NCBI GenBank assembly: GCA_002359895.1
Contig: DEOB01000011.1
Coordinates: forward strand, 249,203 to 313,202
Source: Stenotrophomonas sp. UBA2629
Lineage (GTDB): Bacteria; Pseudomonadota; Gammaproteobacteria; Xanthomonadales; Xanthomonadaceae
Direction: 5' to 3'
DNA length: 64,000 nt
Positions 35,270-43,688 of this stretch are shown piece after piece (position 1 is the stretch's first letter; each line of letters begins with the position of its first letter). The notes under the pieces were generated by a model. It saw nothing but the letters and a program-made list of their open reading frames with translations. It had not been told where the DNA came from and made no database searches. A program made the position numbers and the translations under genes.

Positions 35270-36276
35270 CAGACGGTTCTTCCAAGGTTTTCAAGCAAAC
35301 GGTTACGGGTATCGCCATGACGGCTGTCGGCCAGCAGGCCGCCCCAGGCCATCGCGCCGCGGGTCATCAGGCCCAGCAGCGCAGCGGTATTCAAGCTGCG
35401 GCCGGCAACGGCCTGCAGCGATTCTTCAACCAGCTCCGGGTGGCAGACCAGCACCACGTCGCAGCCGGCATCCAGGTGGGCATCGACCCGGGCTTTGACG
35501 CCACCGGCAGCGAATGACGCCGCCATGCCGATGTCGTCGGAAAACACCACGCCGCGGAACCCCATGTCCTGCCGCAGGATCTGGTTGATCCAGCGCGACG
35601 AGTAGCCCGCCGGTTCCGGCGCGACCTGCGGGTAGATGACGTGCGCCATCATCACCGCATCGGCGCCAGCAGCGATGCCTGCACGGAACGGTACCAGATC
35701 AAGGGTTTCCATTTCCTGCAGCGGGCGCGGGTCGATGGCGGTGTCCACATGTGTGTCTTCACGCACCGTGCCATGCCCGGGGAAGTGCTTGAGCGTTGCA
35801 GCCATGCCTGCCGAGTGCATGCCGCGCACATAGGCAGCGGTGAGCGCGGCCACAGTCTGCGGGTCTTCACCGAAGGCACGGTTGCCGATGGCCAGGTTGC
35901 CATGGCCCACATCCACCACCGGGGCGAAGCTCAGGTCCAGGCCACTGGCGCGGATTTCGCTGGCCATCAGCCAGGCGTGCTGCTCGGCCAGCGCCAAGGC
36001 GGCATCCGGGTCGGTTGCATAGCGCTTGCCCAAGCCGTCGAGCGGAGGCAGGTCGGTGTAGCCCTCGCGAAAGCGCTGCACGCGCCCGCCCTCCTGGTCC
36101 ACCGCCAGCAACAACGGCCGGGCGGTGGCAGCGCGGATGGCCGAGGTCAACTCGACCATCTGCTCGCGGGAGGCAAAATTACGCTTGAACAGCACCACGC
36201 CGGCCACCGCGTCGTGCTGCAGCCAGTCACGTTCCTGGACGGTCAGTTCGGTGCCGGCAACGCCGATCAAAAGCAT
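35269..36276 (-). CDS. nagZ: Beta-N-acetylhexosaminidase, murein recycling
   Basis: A 335-residue family GH3 NagZ. It removes GlcNAc from anhydro-muropeptides in the cytoplasm, producing the AmpR-activating muropeptide in species with inducible AmpC. The signature KHFPGHGTVREDTHVD (conserved catalytic His) and the nucleophile in GVVFSDDIGM are present. It is the first gene of the nagZ-hpt-MTI phosphorylase unit. Stenotrophomonas beta-lactamases are AmpR-controlled, so this gene may affect induction, but no ampR is in the window. Confidence 0.96.
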   Translation of the reverse strand: MLLIGVAGTELTVQERDWLQHDAVAGVVLFKRNFASREQMVELTSAIRAATARPLLLAVDQEGGRVQRFREGYTDLPPLDGLGKRYATDPDAALALAEQHAWLMASEIRASGLDLSFAPVVDVGHGNLAIGNRAFGEDPQTVAALTAAYVRGMHSAGMAATLKHFPGHGTVREDTHVDTAIDPRPLQEMETLDLVPFRAGIAAGADAVMMAHVIYPQVAPEPAGYSSRWINQILRQDMGFRGVVFSDDIGMAASFAAGGVKARVDAHLDAGCDVVLVCHPELVEESLQAVAGRSLNTAALLGLMTRGAMAWGGLLADSRHGDTRNRLLENLGRTV

Positions 36277-36390
36277 GCGAGAACTCCAGGCCGCCGCAGA
36301 CAGCGGCGTAGCTCGACATTGTCGCAGATGGCGCCTTTGTCGTCAGACGCTACGGCCCTGCGAGCCGCACGCCTGTTCATCGTTTTGCCG

Positions 36391-37041
36391 TTACGGTGCC
36401 GGTGCCCGTTGGGCGGCCGCCCTGCTCAGGGCCTGTGCGAACGCCTCCGGCGATTGCGCGCCCTGAATCATGGCTTTGCCGTTGATGACGAAACTCGGCA
36501 CCGACTGGATGCCCATCTGCCGCGCCTGCGTCATGCCTGCGTTGACCTCGGCCAGGCCTTCGTCCGACTCCAGCAGTGCTGCGACACGCTCGGCGGAAAG
36601 TCCGCCAGCGGCGGCCGCTTCGGTCAGCACCTGCGGGTCGGCCAGGTTTCGACCGTGCTCGAAGTGCGCGCGGAACAGTGCTTCGGCCACCGGTTCCTGC
36701 TCACCCTCCTGACCAGCCAGCCAGATCACCCGGTGTGCCGACAGCGTTGAGACGTGTACCTGGCCACGATCAAAATCCATCGGCAGGCCATCATCCTGCG
36801 CAACAGCCTGGGTTGCGCCGAGCTTCTGCCTGGCCTCTGCCAAGGTGCCGCCCAAGTGCGCGGCGAAGGATTCGTGTATCGGCATCGGCGTGGTGCTGGC
36901 GCCGGGCATCAGCAGATAGGGATGCCAATGCACCTTCACTTCCGGCGCGTTGTCACCCATCAACTCCAAACCCTGTTCAAAGCGATGCTTGCCGATCCAG
37001 CACCAAGGGCAGATCACATCAGACCAGACATCAATACGCAT
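36391..37041 (-). CDS. DsbA-family oxidoreductase, FrnE-like
   Basis: A 216-residue thioredoxin-fold protein without a signal peptide, so cytoplasmic. The CPWC active site is at residues 11-14 (VICPWCWIG), an inserted helical domain follows, and the cis-Pro loop is in QSVPSFVINGK. This is the FrnE/2-hydroxychromene-2-carboxylate isomerase-like branch, linked to redox stress tolerance. AAGGA sits 8 nt before the ATG. It lies 114 bp upstream of nagZ on the same strand and may be a separate unit. The reaction is not established from the sequence. Confidence 0.88.
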   Translation of the reverse strand: MRIDVWSDVICPWCWIGKHRFEQGLELMGDNAPEVKVHWHPYLLMPGASTTPMPIHESFAAHLGGTLAEARQKLGATQAVAQDDGLPMDFDRGQVHVSTLSAHRVIWLAGQEGEQEPVAEALFRAHFEHGRNLADPQVLTEAAAAGGLSAERVAALLESDEGLAEVNAGMTQARQMGIQSVPSFVINGKAMIQGAQSPEAFAQALSRAAAQRAPAP

Positions 37042-37501
37042 GAGACGATTCCTTCATCTTCCGGGGGAGGTTGCCGAGCTCGCCGACACCGCAGCAGCGA
37101 TGCGCGTGTTACGGCCAACCCGGGAGCCCCAGTGTATGGCGCAGCCAACGCTCACCAAGCGCGCCAGCGCGAACACACTGTCGCGTGCATCGCGCGCCGC
37201 GCACAGGGATGAACATTCATTCCCTGCAGCGTTGTCCTGCACATACAGGGATACAGAACCGCTGCATGTATAGCGCAGGAATTCTCCCTGACAGACGATC
37301 GAACGCTCCACGACGTCATTTACCGGCACATGCGGCAGCAGACACATACCGCACCGCTCTGGCAACTGCGTAACTGCACGTGGCGCTGCATAAGGGCAGC
37401 CAACGCAGCCTTTTCCGCCCGGCTCCCGGCAAGCGTTGCGCCTGCCGATCTCATCGCATCTTCAGTCGCCGCCCGTCATCGACGAAGCGGCGATTGCAGC
37501 G
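37042..37501. other. 460-bp gap without a recognisable gene
   Basis: Short open frames exist on both strands but none has a ribosome-binding site, a familiar motif or codon use that persuades me. One stretch near 37064 superficially resembles the 5' half of a tRNA but has no T-arm. The promoter of the FrnE-like gene must lie at the left end. Confidence 0.4.
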
Positions 37502-38011
37502 TCACCCAGGACCCCGCTCGGTGCTGCTCCACTGGCTGTACGGGCGCGCGGCCAAGGCCAGGTTGTAGTAACGCACTTCATCGGTGACTTCCGCACCGGC
37601 CCAGTCGGGCATGTCGAACACCTGGTCGGCGCTTTCCAGCTCCACCTCGGCCACGACCAAGCCAGCGTTGTCGCCGAGAAATTCGTCCACTTCCCACAGC
37701 AGGCCGCCGTGGTTGACCATATGACGACGCTTGTCGATCAGGCCCCCCACGCACAGCTTCAGCAGATCGCGCGCATCCCCCACCGGCACCGGGTATTCAA
37801 ACTCCTGACGCGTGTGGCCGAGTTCGCGCGACTTGATGTTCAGGTACGCCTGCTCGCCCTGGATGCGCACGCGCACTGATGCTTTCTGCGCGCCGCTGTC
37901 CATCGACGCGCTGTCGTTGAGGTAGCCCTGCGCCATCGGGATGACCGCATGCGCAGCCGCACGCCACGCGTCGCTGGTGACCAAAAACTTGCGCTCGATC
38001 TCGATGCCCAC
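37502..38011 (-). CDS. CYTH-domain triphosphate tunnel metalloenzyme
   Basis: A 169-residue CYTH protein. The ExExK signature EIERKFL (Glu4, Glu6, Lys8) opens the chain, followed by alternating Arg/Lys and Glu strands (VRVRIQG, YLNIKSRE, WEVDEFLG, VAEVELES) that line the eight-stranded tunnel. Family members hydrolyse inorganic triphosphate or thiamine triphosphate, or act as class IV adenylate cyclase. The small size and MGIEIERKFL start fit a bacterial tripolyphosphatase best. It lies 3 bp downstream of rlmD and is probably in its operon. Confidence 0.92.
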   Translation of the reverse strand: MGIEIERKFLVTSDAWRAAAHAVIPMAQGYLNDSASMDSGAQKASVRVRIQGEQAYLNIKSRELGHTRQEFEYPVPVGDARDLLKLCVGGLIDKRRHMVNHGGLLWEVDEFLGDNAGLVVAEVELESADQVFDMPDWAGAEVTDEVRYYNLALAARPYSQWSSTERGPG

Positions 38012-38014
38012 GGC

Positions 38015-39355
38015 TTACTTCTTCTCGAACACGGCGATGCTTTCCACGTGCGCGGTGTGCGGGAACATATCCATCGCACCGGCCGACACCAGCGTGAAGC
38101 CCTGCTCGTTGACCAGATAGCCGGCATCACGCGCCAGCGAGCCCGGATGGCAGCTGACGTAAACGATGCGCTTGAACTGCTTCAGCGGCAGCTGCTGCAG
38201 CACGTCGATCGCACCCGAGCGCGGTGGATCCAACAGCAGCTTGTCGAAGCCCTGCTTCATCCACGGTGTGTTGCGTTGATCCTGGGTGAGGTCAGCCGCA
38301 AAAAACTGCGCGTTTGTCAGGCCATTGCGCTCGGCGTTTTCCTTTGCGCGTGCAACCAGCCCAGCCTCACCTTCCACGCCCACCACTTCACGCACGGTGC
38401 GCGCCAGCGGCAAGGTGAAATTGCCCAGCCCGCAGAACAGGTCGAGCACGCGCTCGTCCGGCTGCGCATCCAGCAAGGTGAGCGCATGGGCGATCATCTG
38501 CTGATTGAGCTTGGCGTTGACCTGGATGAAATCCAGCGGACGGAACGCCAGCTCCACGTCCCACTGCGGCAATGCAAACGACAGCGGCACGCCTTCGGCC
38601 GGCCACAGCGGCTGCACGGTTTCCAGGCCACCGGACTGCAGGTAGATGGCAAAACCATGTTCCTCACCGAACGCCTTCCATGCTTCCGTGTCGGCAGCGG
38701 AAAGCGGCTGCAGGTGGCGCACAGTAAGCGCGATGGCGGCATCGCCAGCAATGAATTCAATCTGCGGAATGTCGCGCTTGCCGTCCAACGATTCGATGAA
38801 CGTGGACAGTGCCGACACCTTGGTTCCGATTTCCGGAATCACGGTCAGGCACTGCGAAAGATCGGCAACAAAGCGCGGGTCCAGCTCGCGGAAGCCCACC
38901 AGTGTTTTGTCTTTCTTCTCCACGCGGCGCACCGAGAAGCGACCCTTGCGGCGATAGCCCCAGCTGTCGCCTGCCAGCGGCGGCAACACGGCGCCCGGCT
39001 TCACATGGCCGATACGCTCCAGGTTGTCCATCAGCACGCGCTGCTTGGCGATGATCTGCTGCGATTCATCCAGGTGCTGCAGCACGCAGCCGGCGCACAC
39101 GCCGAAGTGTGGGCAACGCGCTTCCACGCGATGCGGCGAGGCCTTCAGCACTTCGACGGTTTTGGCCTCGTCAAAGTGGCGGCTCTTGCCGGTCTGCTCG
39201 GCCATCACCGTTTCCTGCGGCAACGCGCCACTGATGAAGGTGACCTTGCCACCCTCGCCTTCACGGCGCGCAACGCCCCGGCCGTCATGGCTCAGGTCGA
39301 GGATGTCGGTCTGGAACGGGGTCTTGTCTATGCGGGGGGTTCTGGATCGGGCCAC
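38015..39355 (-). CDS. rlmD: 23S rRNA (uracil-1939-C5)-methyltransferase
   Basis: A 446-residue RlmD with an N-terminal TRAM domain (TPFQTDILDLSHDGRGVAR), iron-sulfur cysteines in CPHFGVCAGC, the SAM-binding LDLFCGLGNFTLPLA and catalytic Cys402 in YVSCHPGSLARD. It methylates U1939 of 23S rRNA. The reading frame stays open far upstream, but homology begins at VARSRT, so I take the GTG at 39355 as the start; no clear Shine-Dalgarno supports it, which lowers confidence in the exact start. It is divergent from the response-regulator gene and followed closely by the CYTH gene. Confidence 0.93.
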   Translation of the reverse strand: MARSRTPRIDKTPFQTDILDLSHDGRGVARREGEGGKVTFISGALPQETVMAEQTGKSRHFDEAKTVEVLKASPHRVEARCPHFGVCAGCVLQHLDESQQIIAKQRVLMDNLERIGHVKPGAVLPPLAGDSWGYRRKGRFSVRRVEKKDKTLVGFRELDPRFVADLSQCLTVIPEIGTKVSALSTFIESLDGKRDIPQIEFIAGDAAIALTVRHLQPLSAADTEAWKAFGEEHGFAIYLQSGGLETVQPLWPAEGVPLSFALPQWDVELAFRPLDFIQVNAKLNQQMIAHALTLLDAQPDERVLDLFCGLGNFTLPLARTVREVVGVEGEAGLVARAKENAERNGLTNAQFFAADLTQDQRNTPWMKQGFDKLLLDPPRSGAIDVLQQLPLKQFKRIVYVSCHPGSLARDAGYLVNEQGFTLVSAGAMDMFPHTAHVESIAVFEKK

Positions 39356-39480
39356 GTGGCAACAGGCTGCGGGCAAAAGGGCACGTATTGTCGCAGATGC
39401 GTGACGGAACCTCTTCCGCCGCTTGCAGATAACGCCCCCGTCGCTAATATGCACAAAACGCGCTGGCATGGAGGCAGCAG

Positions 39481-40194
39481 ATGAATACGCAGAAACAGGG
39501 AGCCGTTCCCCACCTGCTACTGGTCGAGGACGACATGACCAGCCAAGGTTTTTTCCAGTTCGCACTGGAATCACTGCCCGCTACGGTCGATATCGCCGAC
39601 TCGTTCGCCAGTGCGCTGCAGCGCGCTGAAAGCGCCCATTACGATCTCTGGCTGATCGACGTGAACCTGCCCGACGGTGACGGCCCCACCCTGCTGCAAC
39701 GGCTGCGGGCCAAGCATCCGCGCGTGTCGGCTCTGGCCCACACCGCCGATGCCAGCAGCGAGATCCAGCAGGCACTGCAGCAGGCAGGCTTCAGCGAAAC
39801 GCTGATCAAGCCGATGAGCCGCGACACGCTGCTCAAGGCAATTCGCCGCAACCTGGCCAAATCCGCCGCAGGCAGCGACGGCGGCGATGAAAGCGATGTG
39901 CCGCACTGGGATGAAGCCGTCGCACTGGCCGCATTGAACGGGCAACAGGCGCACCTGCGCGCGCTGCGCGAGTTGTTTCTGGCGGAACTACCCACCGCGC
40001 GTGATGCCGTTGGCCGTGCGCTGGATCGGCATGATGAAACGGAACTACGCAATCAGTTGCATCGCCTGCAGGCCAGTTGCGGATTTGTCGGCGCGCTGAA
40101 GCTGGCGCGGGCAGTCCGCCAGCTGCACAACACGCCCAGCTCGCCCACGGCCCGGCGCTGCTTCGATGGCGCGGTAAGCGCGCTGCTCGGCTGA
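39481..40194 (+). CDS. Response regulator fused to an Hpt domain
   Basis: A 237-residue two-domain signalling protein. The receiver domain (about 10-125) has the acidic pocket EDD (16-18), phospho-acceptor Asp60 (LWLIDVNLPDGDG), the switch Thr in AHTAD and Lys110 (LIKP). The C-terminal Hpt domain (about 145-237) has phospho-accepting His194 in LHRLQASCGF. It has no DNA-binding or output domain and no kinase gene is adjacent, so it is an orphan phosphorelay piece. The convergent recO gene ends 8 bp away. Confidence 0.9.
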   Translation: MNTQKQGAVPHLLLVEDDMTSQGFFQFALESLPATVDIADSFASALQRAESAHYDLWLIDVNLPDGDGPTLLQRLRAKHPRVSALAHTADASSEIQQALQQAGFSETLIKPMSRDTLLKAIRRNLAKSAAGSDGGDESDVPHWDEAVALAALNGQQAHLRALRELFLAELPTARDAVGRALDRHDETELRNQLHRLQASCGFVGALKLARAVRQLHNTPSSPTARRCFDGAVSALLG

Positions 40195-40202
40195 GCGCGG
40201 TG

Positions 40203-40928
40203 TTACTCGGAGGGGCGGCTGAGGTCGCCCAGCATTTCCCAGGATTTCAATCCGCGCCCGCCCAGATGGTGCATAAGCACCACGCGCATCTGCAGGCGCA
40301 GGCTGGCCACGTCCGCCGCTGAAGGCAGCTGATCGTCCGCCAATGCAAGCAAGGCGGCGCCGGTCGCCAACCTGCGGCGTTCGGCGCTGCTGCGTTCACT
40401 GAGCTGGCGCAATGGCCCCTGCAGTGGATCCAGCTGATAGCGCGCAGCAGGGTCAATGGCTTCGCCATCGGCGGCACCGGCCCAATCAAACCCCACACCC
40501 AAAGCGTCCAGAAGGTCGCGCTCAAAACAACGTAACGACCAGCTCAGGGCGCCTGTCAGTTCCAGCCGGCTGCGCAGCCGGCCGTAAGCCACGTACAACT
40601 CCGGCGAAGGGTCATTGCGCGGGGCAAGCCGCATCACCAGTTCGTTGATGTAGAAACCCGCCAACATGGCATTGCCGTGCAGGCGTGGGGCCACATCCTG
40701 GCTCTCGGCACGTCGCAACTGCGCCAGCTCGCCACCTACCACCGCGTCGAAATGGATGGACTGCAGCGGCTGCAGCGCCGCGCGCAGGGCCTGTTTTTTG
40801 GGCCCTTGCACACCGCGCGCCAGCAAGCCCATGCGGCCGTGTTCCAACGTCAACACCTCAACCAGCAGACTGGTTTCACGCCATGGGCGGGCGTGCAGAA
40901 CGTAGGCCGGCTGGTCGTCTAAGCGCAT
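40203..40928 (-). CDS. recO: DNA repair protein RecO
   Basis: A 241-residue RecO that loads RecA on SSB-coated DNA with RecR. The N-terminal OB fold opens with AYVLHARPWRETSLLVEVLT and contains ARGVQGPKK, both typical; the C-terminal helical part carries LAGFYINELVMRL. It is the last gene of the lepA-lepB-rnc-era-recO block, 123 bp after era. Its stop nearly meets that of the convergent response-regulator gene. Confidence 0.95.
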   Translation of the reverse strand: MRLDDQPAYVLHARPWRETSLLVEVLTLEHGRMGLLARGVQGPKKQALRAALQPLQSIHFDAVVGGELAQLRRAESQDVAPRLHGNAMLAGFYINELVMRLAPRNDPSPELYVAYGRLRSRLELTGALSWSLRCFERDLLDALGVGFDWAGAADGEAIDPAARYQLDPLQGPLRQLSERSSAERRRLATGAALLALADDQLPSAADVASLRLQMRVVLMHHLGGRGLKSWEMLGDLSRPSE

Positions 40929-41051
40929 GGCTCTTCAACGAAGTGAGGAAGCGGACGGTGAAACAAAGCACTGTGCTCGACAAGAACAAGGAGCCGATAC
41001 GCAAAGGCATGCATCGCCCTCACGCGGTTCCCTGATTCTGCCGCTTTACGC

Positions 41052-41951
41052 TTACTCGCCGTAGCCGAACGCCTTGAGCGCGGCTTCGTCGTCAGACCAG
41101 CCTTCACGCACGCGCACCCAGGTTTCCAGGAACACCTTGGCACCGAACAGACGCTCCATCTGCATGCGCGCCTTGGCGCCGATGTCCTTCAGACGGACGC
41201 CGCCCTTGCCGATGACGATGGCCTTCTGGCCCTCGCGCTCGACCCAGATCACCGCGCCGATGCGCAGCAGGTTGCCGTCTTCGGCAAAGCGCTCGATCTC
41301 CACCGTGGTGGCATACGGCAGCTCTTCGCCCAACTGGCGCATCAACTGCTCGCGCACCAGCTCGCCGGCGAGGAAACGCTGACTGCGGTCGGTGATTTCG
41401 TCTTCGCCAAACATCGGCGGGGCTTCCGGCACCAGACCGATCAGGTCACGCACCAGCGATTCCAGACCATTGCGCTTGAGCGCGGAAATCGGATGCACAG
41501 CGGCAAATTCACGGCCGACGGTGATTTCCTGCAGGAAAGGCAGCAGCGCCCCCTTGTCCTTGAGCCGGTCAACCTTGTTGACCACCAACACCACGGGAAT
41601 ACCAGCGTCGCTCAGCACGTTGAACGCCAAGGTGTCTTCTTCATCCCAGCGGCCGGCTTCGATCACCAGCAGGCCGGCATCGACGCCTTCCAGCGAGCCA
41701 CGCGCAGCGCGGTTCATCACCCGGTTCATCGCCCGCTTCTGCTGGCGATGCAGGCCAGGGGTGTCCACCAGCACCAGCTGGCCTTCCGGGTAGGTGGCAA
41801 TGCCCAGCAGACGGTGACGCGTGGTCTGCGGGCGGTTGGAGACAATGCTGACCTTGGCGCCAACCAGCGCATTGGTCAGGGTCGATTTACCGACATTCGG
41901 GCGGCCGATGACCGCAACGCTGCCGCAACGATGGGAGGAGGTGTCGTTCAC
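41052..41951 (-). CDS. era: Ribosome-assembly GTPase Era
   Basis: A 299-residue GTPase. G1 is GRPNVGKST, followed by DTPGLH (G3) and NKVD (G4), and the C-terminal KH domain carries KAIVIGKGGVRLKDIG, which binds the 3' end of 16S rRNA. It starts with GTG and overlaps the rnc stop by 4 nt (GTGA), so translation is coupled to RNase III as in most proteobacteria. Confidence 0.97.
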   Translation of the reverse strand: MNDTSSHRCGSVAVIGRPNVGKSTLTNALVGAKVSIVSNRPQTTRHRLLGIATYPEGQLVLVDTPGLHRQQKRAMNRVMNRAARGSLEGVDAGLLVIEAGRWDEEDTLAFNVLSDAGIPVVLVVNKVDRLKDKGALLPFLQEITVGREFAAVHPISALKRNGLESLVRDLIGLVPEAPPMFGEDEITDRSQRFLAGELVREQLMRQLGEELPYATTVEIERFAEDGNLLRIGAVIWVEREGQKAIVIGKGGVRLKDIGAKARMQMERLFGAKVFLETWVRVREGWSDDEAALKAFGYGE

Positions 41952-42625
41952 TTGGATTCCAATTGCGCAATTGCGGCCGCAGCCGCCTGTTGTTCAGCCA
42001 GCCGGCGCGAAGTACCTTCGCCCTCGGTAGCCACGGCAGGATCTGCCACGCGGCAACACACCTGGAAGTGTTTTGCGTGGTCGTCGCCGGTCTCCGAAAC
42101 CAGCTCGTATACCGGCAGAGCCTTCTGCCGGGCCTGCAACCATTCCTGCAGGCGTGTCTTGGGGTCTTTTTCGGGCTTGCCCACCGGCACGGCGGCCAGT
42201 GATTGTTCGAACCAGGGCAGCACCACCGCGCGGCAGGCAACAAAGCCGACGTCCAGATAGATGGCTGCAACCACCGCTTCCACGGTGTCGGCCAGGATCG
42301 AGTCACGGCGGTGACCGCCCGATTTCATCTCACCCGGCCCCAGCGTCAATCGCTCGCCCAGCTTCAGGCTACGGGCAATGACCGCTAATGCACTTTCACA
42401 GACCAGCATGGCGCGGGCGCGGGTCAGCGCGCCCTCGTCGGCCTTGGGCCAACGGCTGAACAGCGCCTCGGCAATCAACATGTTGACGATGCTGTCGCCG
42501 AGAAATTCCAGGCGCTCGTTATGCGGAGCGCCCGCACTGCGATGGGTCAGGGCCTGCTTGAGCAGATCCTGATCCTTGAATGGGTGACCGATCAGATCAC
42601 CCCGTTGGAACGTCTTATTCAACAC
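41948..42625 (-). CDS. rnc: Ribonuclease III
   Basis: A 225-residue RNase III that processes rRNA precursors and double-stranded RNA. The signature NERLEFLGDSIVNMLIAE holds the catalytic acidic residues, and a C-terminal dsRNA-binding domain (about 155-225) ends in AEQQAAAAAIAQLE. The start is GTG at 42625, overlapping the upstream DUF4845 gene's end; a start slightly downstream cannot be excluded. Confidence 0.96.
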   Translation of the reverse strand: MLNKTFQRGDLIGHPFKDQDLLKQALTHRSAGAPHNERLEFLGDSIVNMLIAEALFSRWPKADEGALTRARAMLVCESALAVIARSLKLGERLTLGPGEMKSGGHRRDSILADTVEAVVAAIYLDVGFVACRAVVLPWFEQSLAAVPVGKPEKDPKTRLQEWLQARQKALPVYELVSETGDDHAKHFQVCCRVADPAVATEGEGTSRRLAEQQAAAAAIAQLESK

Positions 42626-42992
42626 TGCGCGAAGTCAGATCCTGTGAGTTTTCAAAACGACCGACGATGTCCAGATTGCCGATCAACGGGCGACGCACTT
42701 CGTAATTGACGTTCATCCGCCAACCACCATCAATGCGCTCGAACTTGATGTCGTCACGCTTGACGCTTTCGGAATAATTCATGTCCATGCGCTTGAAGAA
42801 CAGCTCCTGCGCCTTGGCCGGAGCCATGTCAGCACTGCCCTGCTCTTTGGCCAACGCCTTCATCGACGATTTGACCGCATAGAACTCCTGGTACATCGGG
42901 AACAGCTTCATGCCGACGTAAAGCGCAAACCCCGCCACAGCCAGCACCGCCACGAACGAGGTCAAGGTCATGCCATTTTGCTTGTACTTCAT
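42615..42992 (-). CDS. DUF4845 membrane protein
   Basis: A 125-residue single-pass protein. A short cytoplasmic MKYKQNGMTLTS is followed by a TM helix (about 10-30) and a periplasmic C-terminal domain. The N terminus resembles a pseudopilin start (GMTLTSF), as noted for this family. It is regularly found between lepB and rnc in gamma- and beta-proteobacteria; its function is unknown, but the position suggests a link to protein export or membrane biogenesis. GGAG lies 6 nt before the ATG and its stop overlaps rnc. Confidence 0.88.
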   Translation of the reverse strand: MKYKQNGMTLTSFVAVLAVAGFALYVGMKLFPMYQEFYAVKSSMKALAKEQGSADMAPAKAQELFFKRMDMNYSESVKRDDIKFERIDGGWRMNVNYEVRRPLIGNLDIVGRFENSQDLTSRSVE

Positions 42993-43020
42993 TGCGATCT
43001 CCCCAGATACACGTTGTTGA

Positions 43021-43683
43021 TCATTGAATGGTCTGCCCCAACAGGGGCCGCTGTGAACCTTCACCGCAATGCGGCTGCAGGCACCCGCCCCAAACCCTGA
43101 ATGCCCTGCCATGCAGGTCGCCCAAGGCCAAAAAATGGTCGGGTGACCAGAAACGGCTGTCATTGCTGTTGTCGCGATTGTCGCCCATCACGAAGTATCG
43201 GCCCTCCGGCACCACCCAATCGCCTTGGCCACCGGCATCAACCCGCCCCGGCACTTCCAGCACGCTATGGGTACGCCCCGGCAGCCGTTCGGTCAACCGG
43301 TGGGCGCCGGTATCGGCATCAACCAGACCGTGGTCCTCGTATGCCACCGGCTGGCCGTTGATGGACAGGACATCGCCGTGGAAGCCCACCCGGTCACCCG
43401 GCAGGCCAACCACACGCTTGACCCAATGCTCGGGCATCTGTGGCGAGGTAAACACCACAACGTCACCCCGCTCCACTGGCGAGCGGGAATACGCCAACCG
43501 ATCAACCAGCACCCAGCTGCCTGCACTCAAGGTCGGCGACATGGAGTTGGCTGGTATGCGGTAAAGCTTCCAGACAAACCCAAAACACACAACCAGCAGC
43601 ATCACCAGCCCGAGGCACAGCAACAGCAGCGCCACGGAAAACCGGTGCCAGCTGCTGGTACGCGGGCGCGGGGCGGACGACAT
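43021..43683 (-). CDS. Second signal peptidase I (S26 family)
   Basis: A 220-residue LepB paralogue with one N-terminal TM helix (about 16-38). The catalytic dyad is intact: Ser47 in PANSMSPTL and Lys89 in HWVKRVVGLPGD; the later GDNRDNSNDSR box is also present. It lacks the first TM segment and the cytoplasmic loop of the main LepB, and has a different C terminus (WGGCLQPHCGEGSQ). It lies 5 bp after lepB, so it is co-transcribed. It may process a different set of preproteins, but that is inference. Confidence 0.9.
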   Translation of the reverse strand: MSSAPRPRTSSWHRFSVALLLLCLGLVMLLVVCFGFVWKLYRIPANSMSPTLSAGSWVLVDRLAYSRSPVERGDVVVFTSPQMPEHWVKRVVGLPGDRVGFHGDVLSINGQPVAYEDHGLVDADTGAHRLTERLPGRTHSVLEVPGRVDAGGQGDWVVPEGRYFVMGDNRDNSNDSRFWSPDHFLALGDLHGRAFRVWGGCLQPHCGEGSQRPLLGQTIQ

Positions 43684-43688
43684 GCCGG

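Noticed and set aside
37064..37140. tRNA-like sequence (GGAGGTTGCCGAGCTCGCC)
   Set aside because: It resembles a Ser/Leu tRNA 5' half but lacks the D-loop GG, a paired acceptor end and any GTTCGAATC T-arm.
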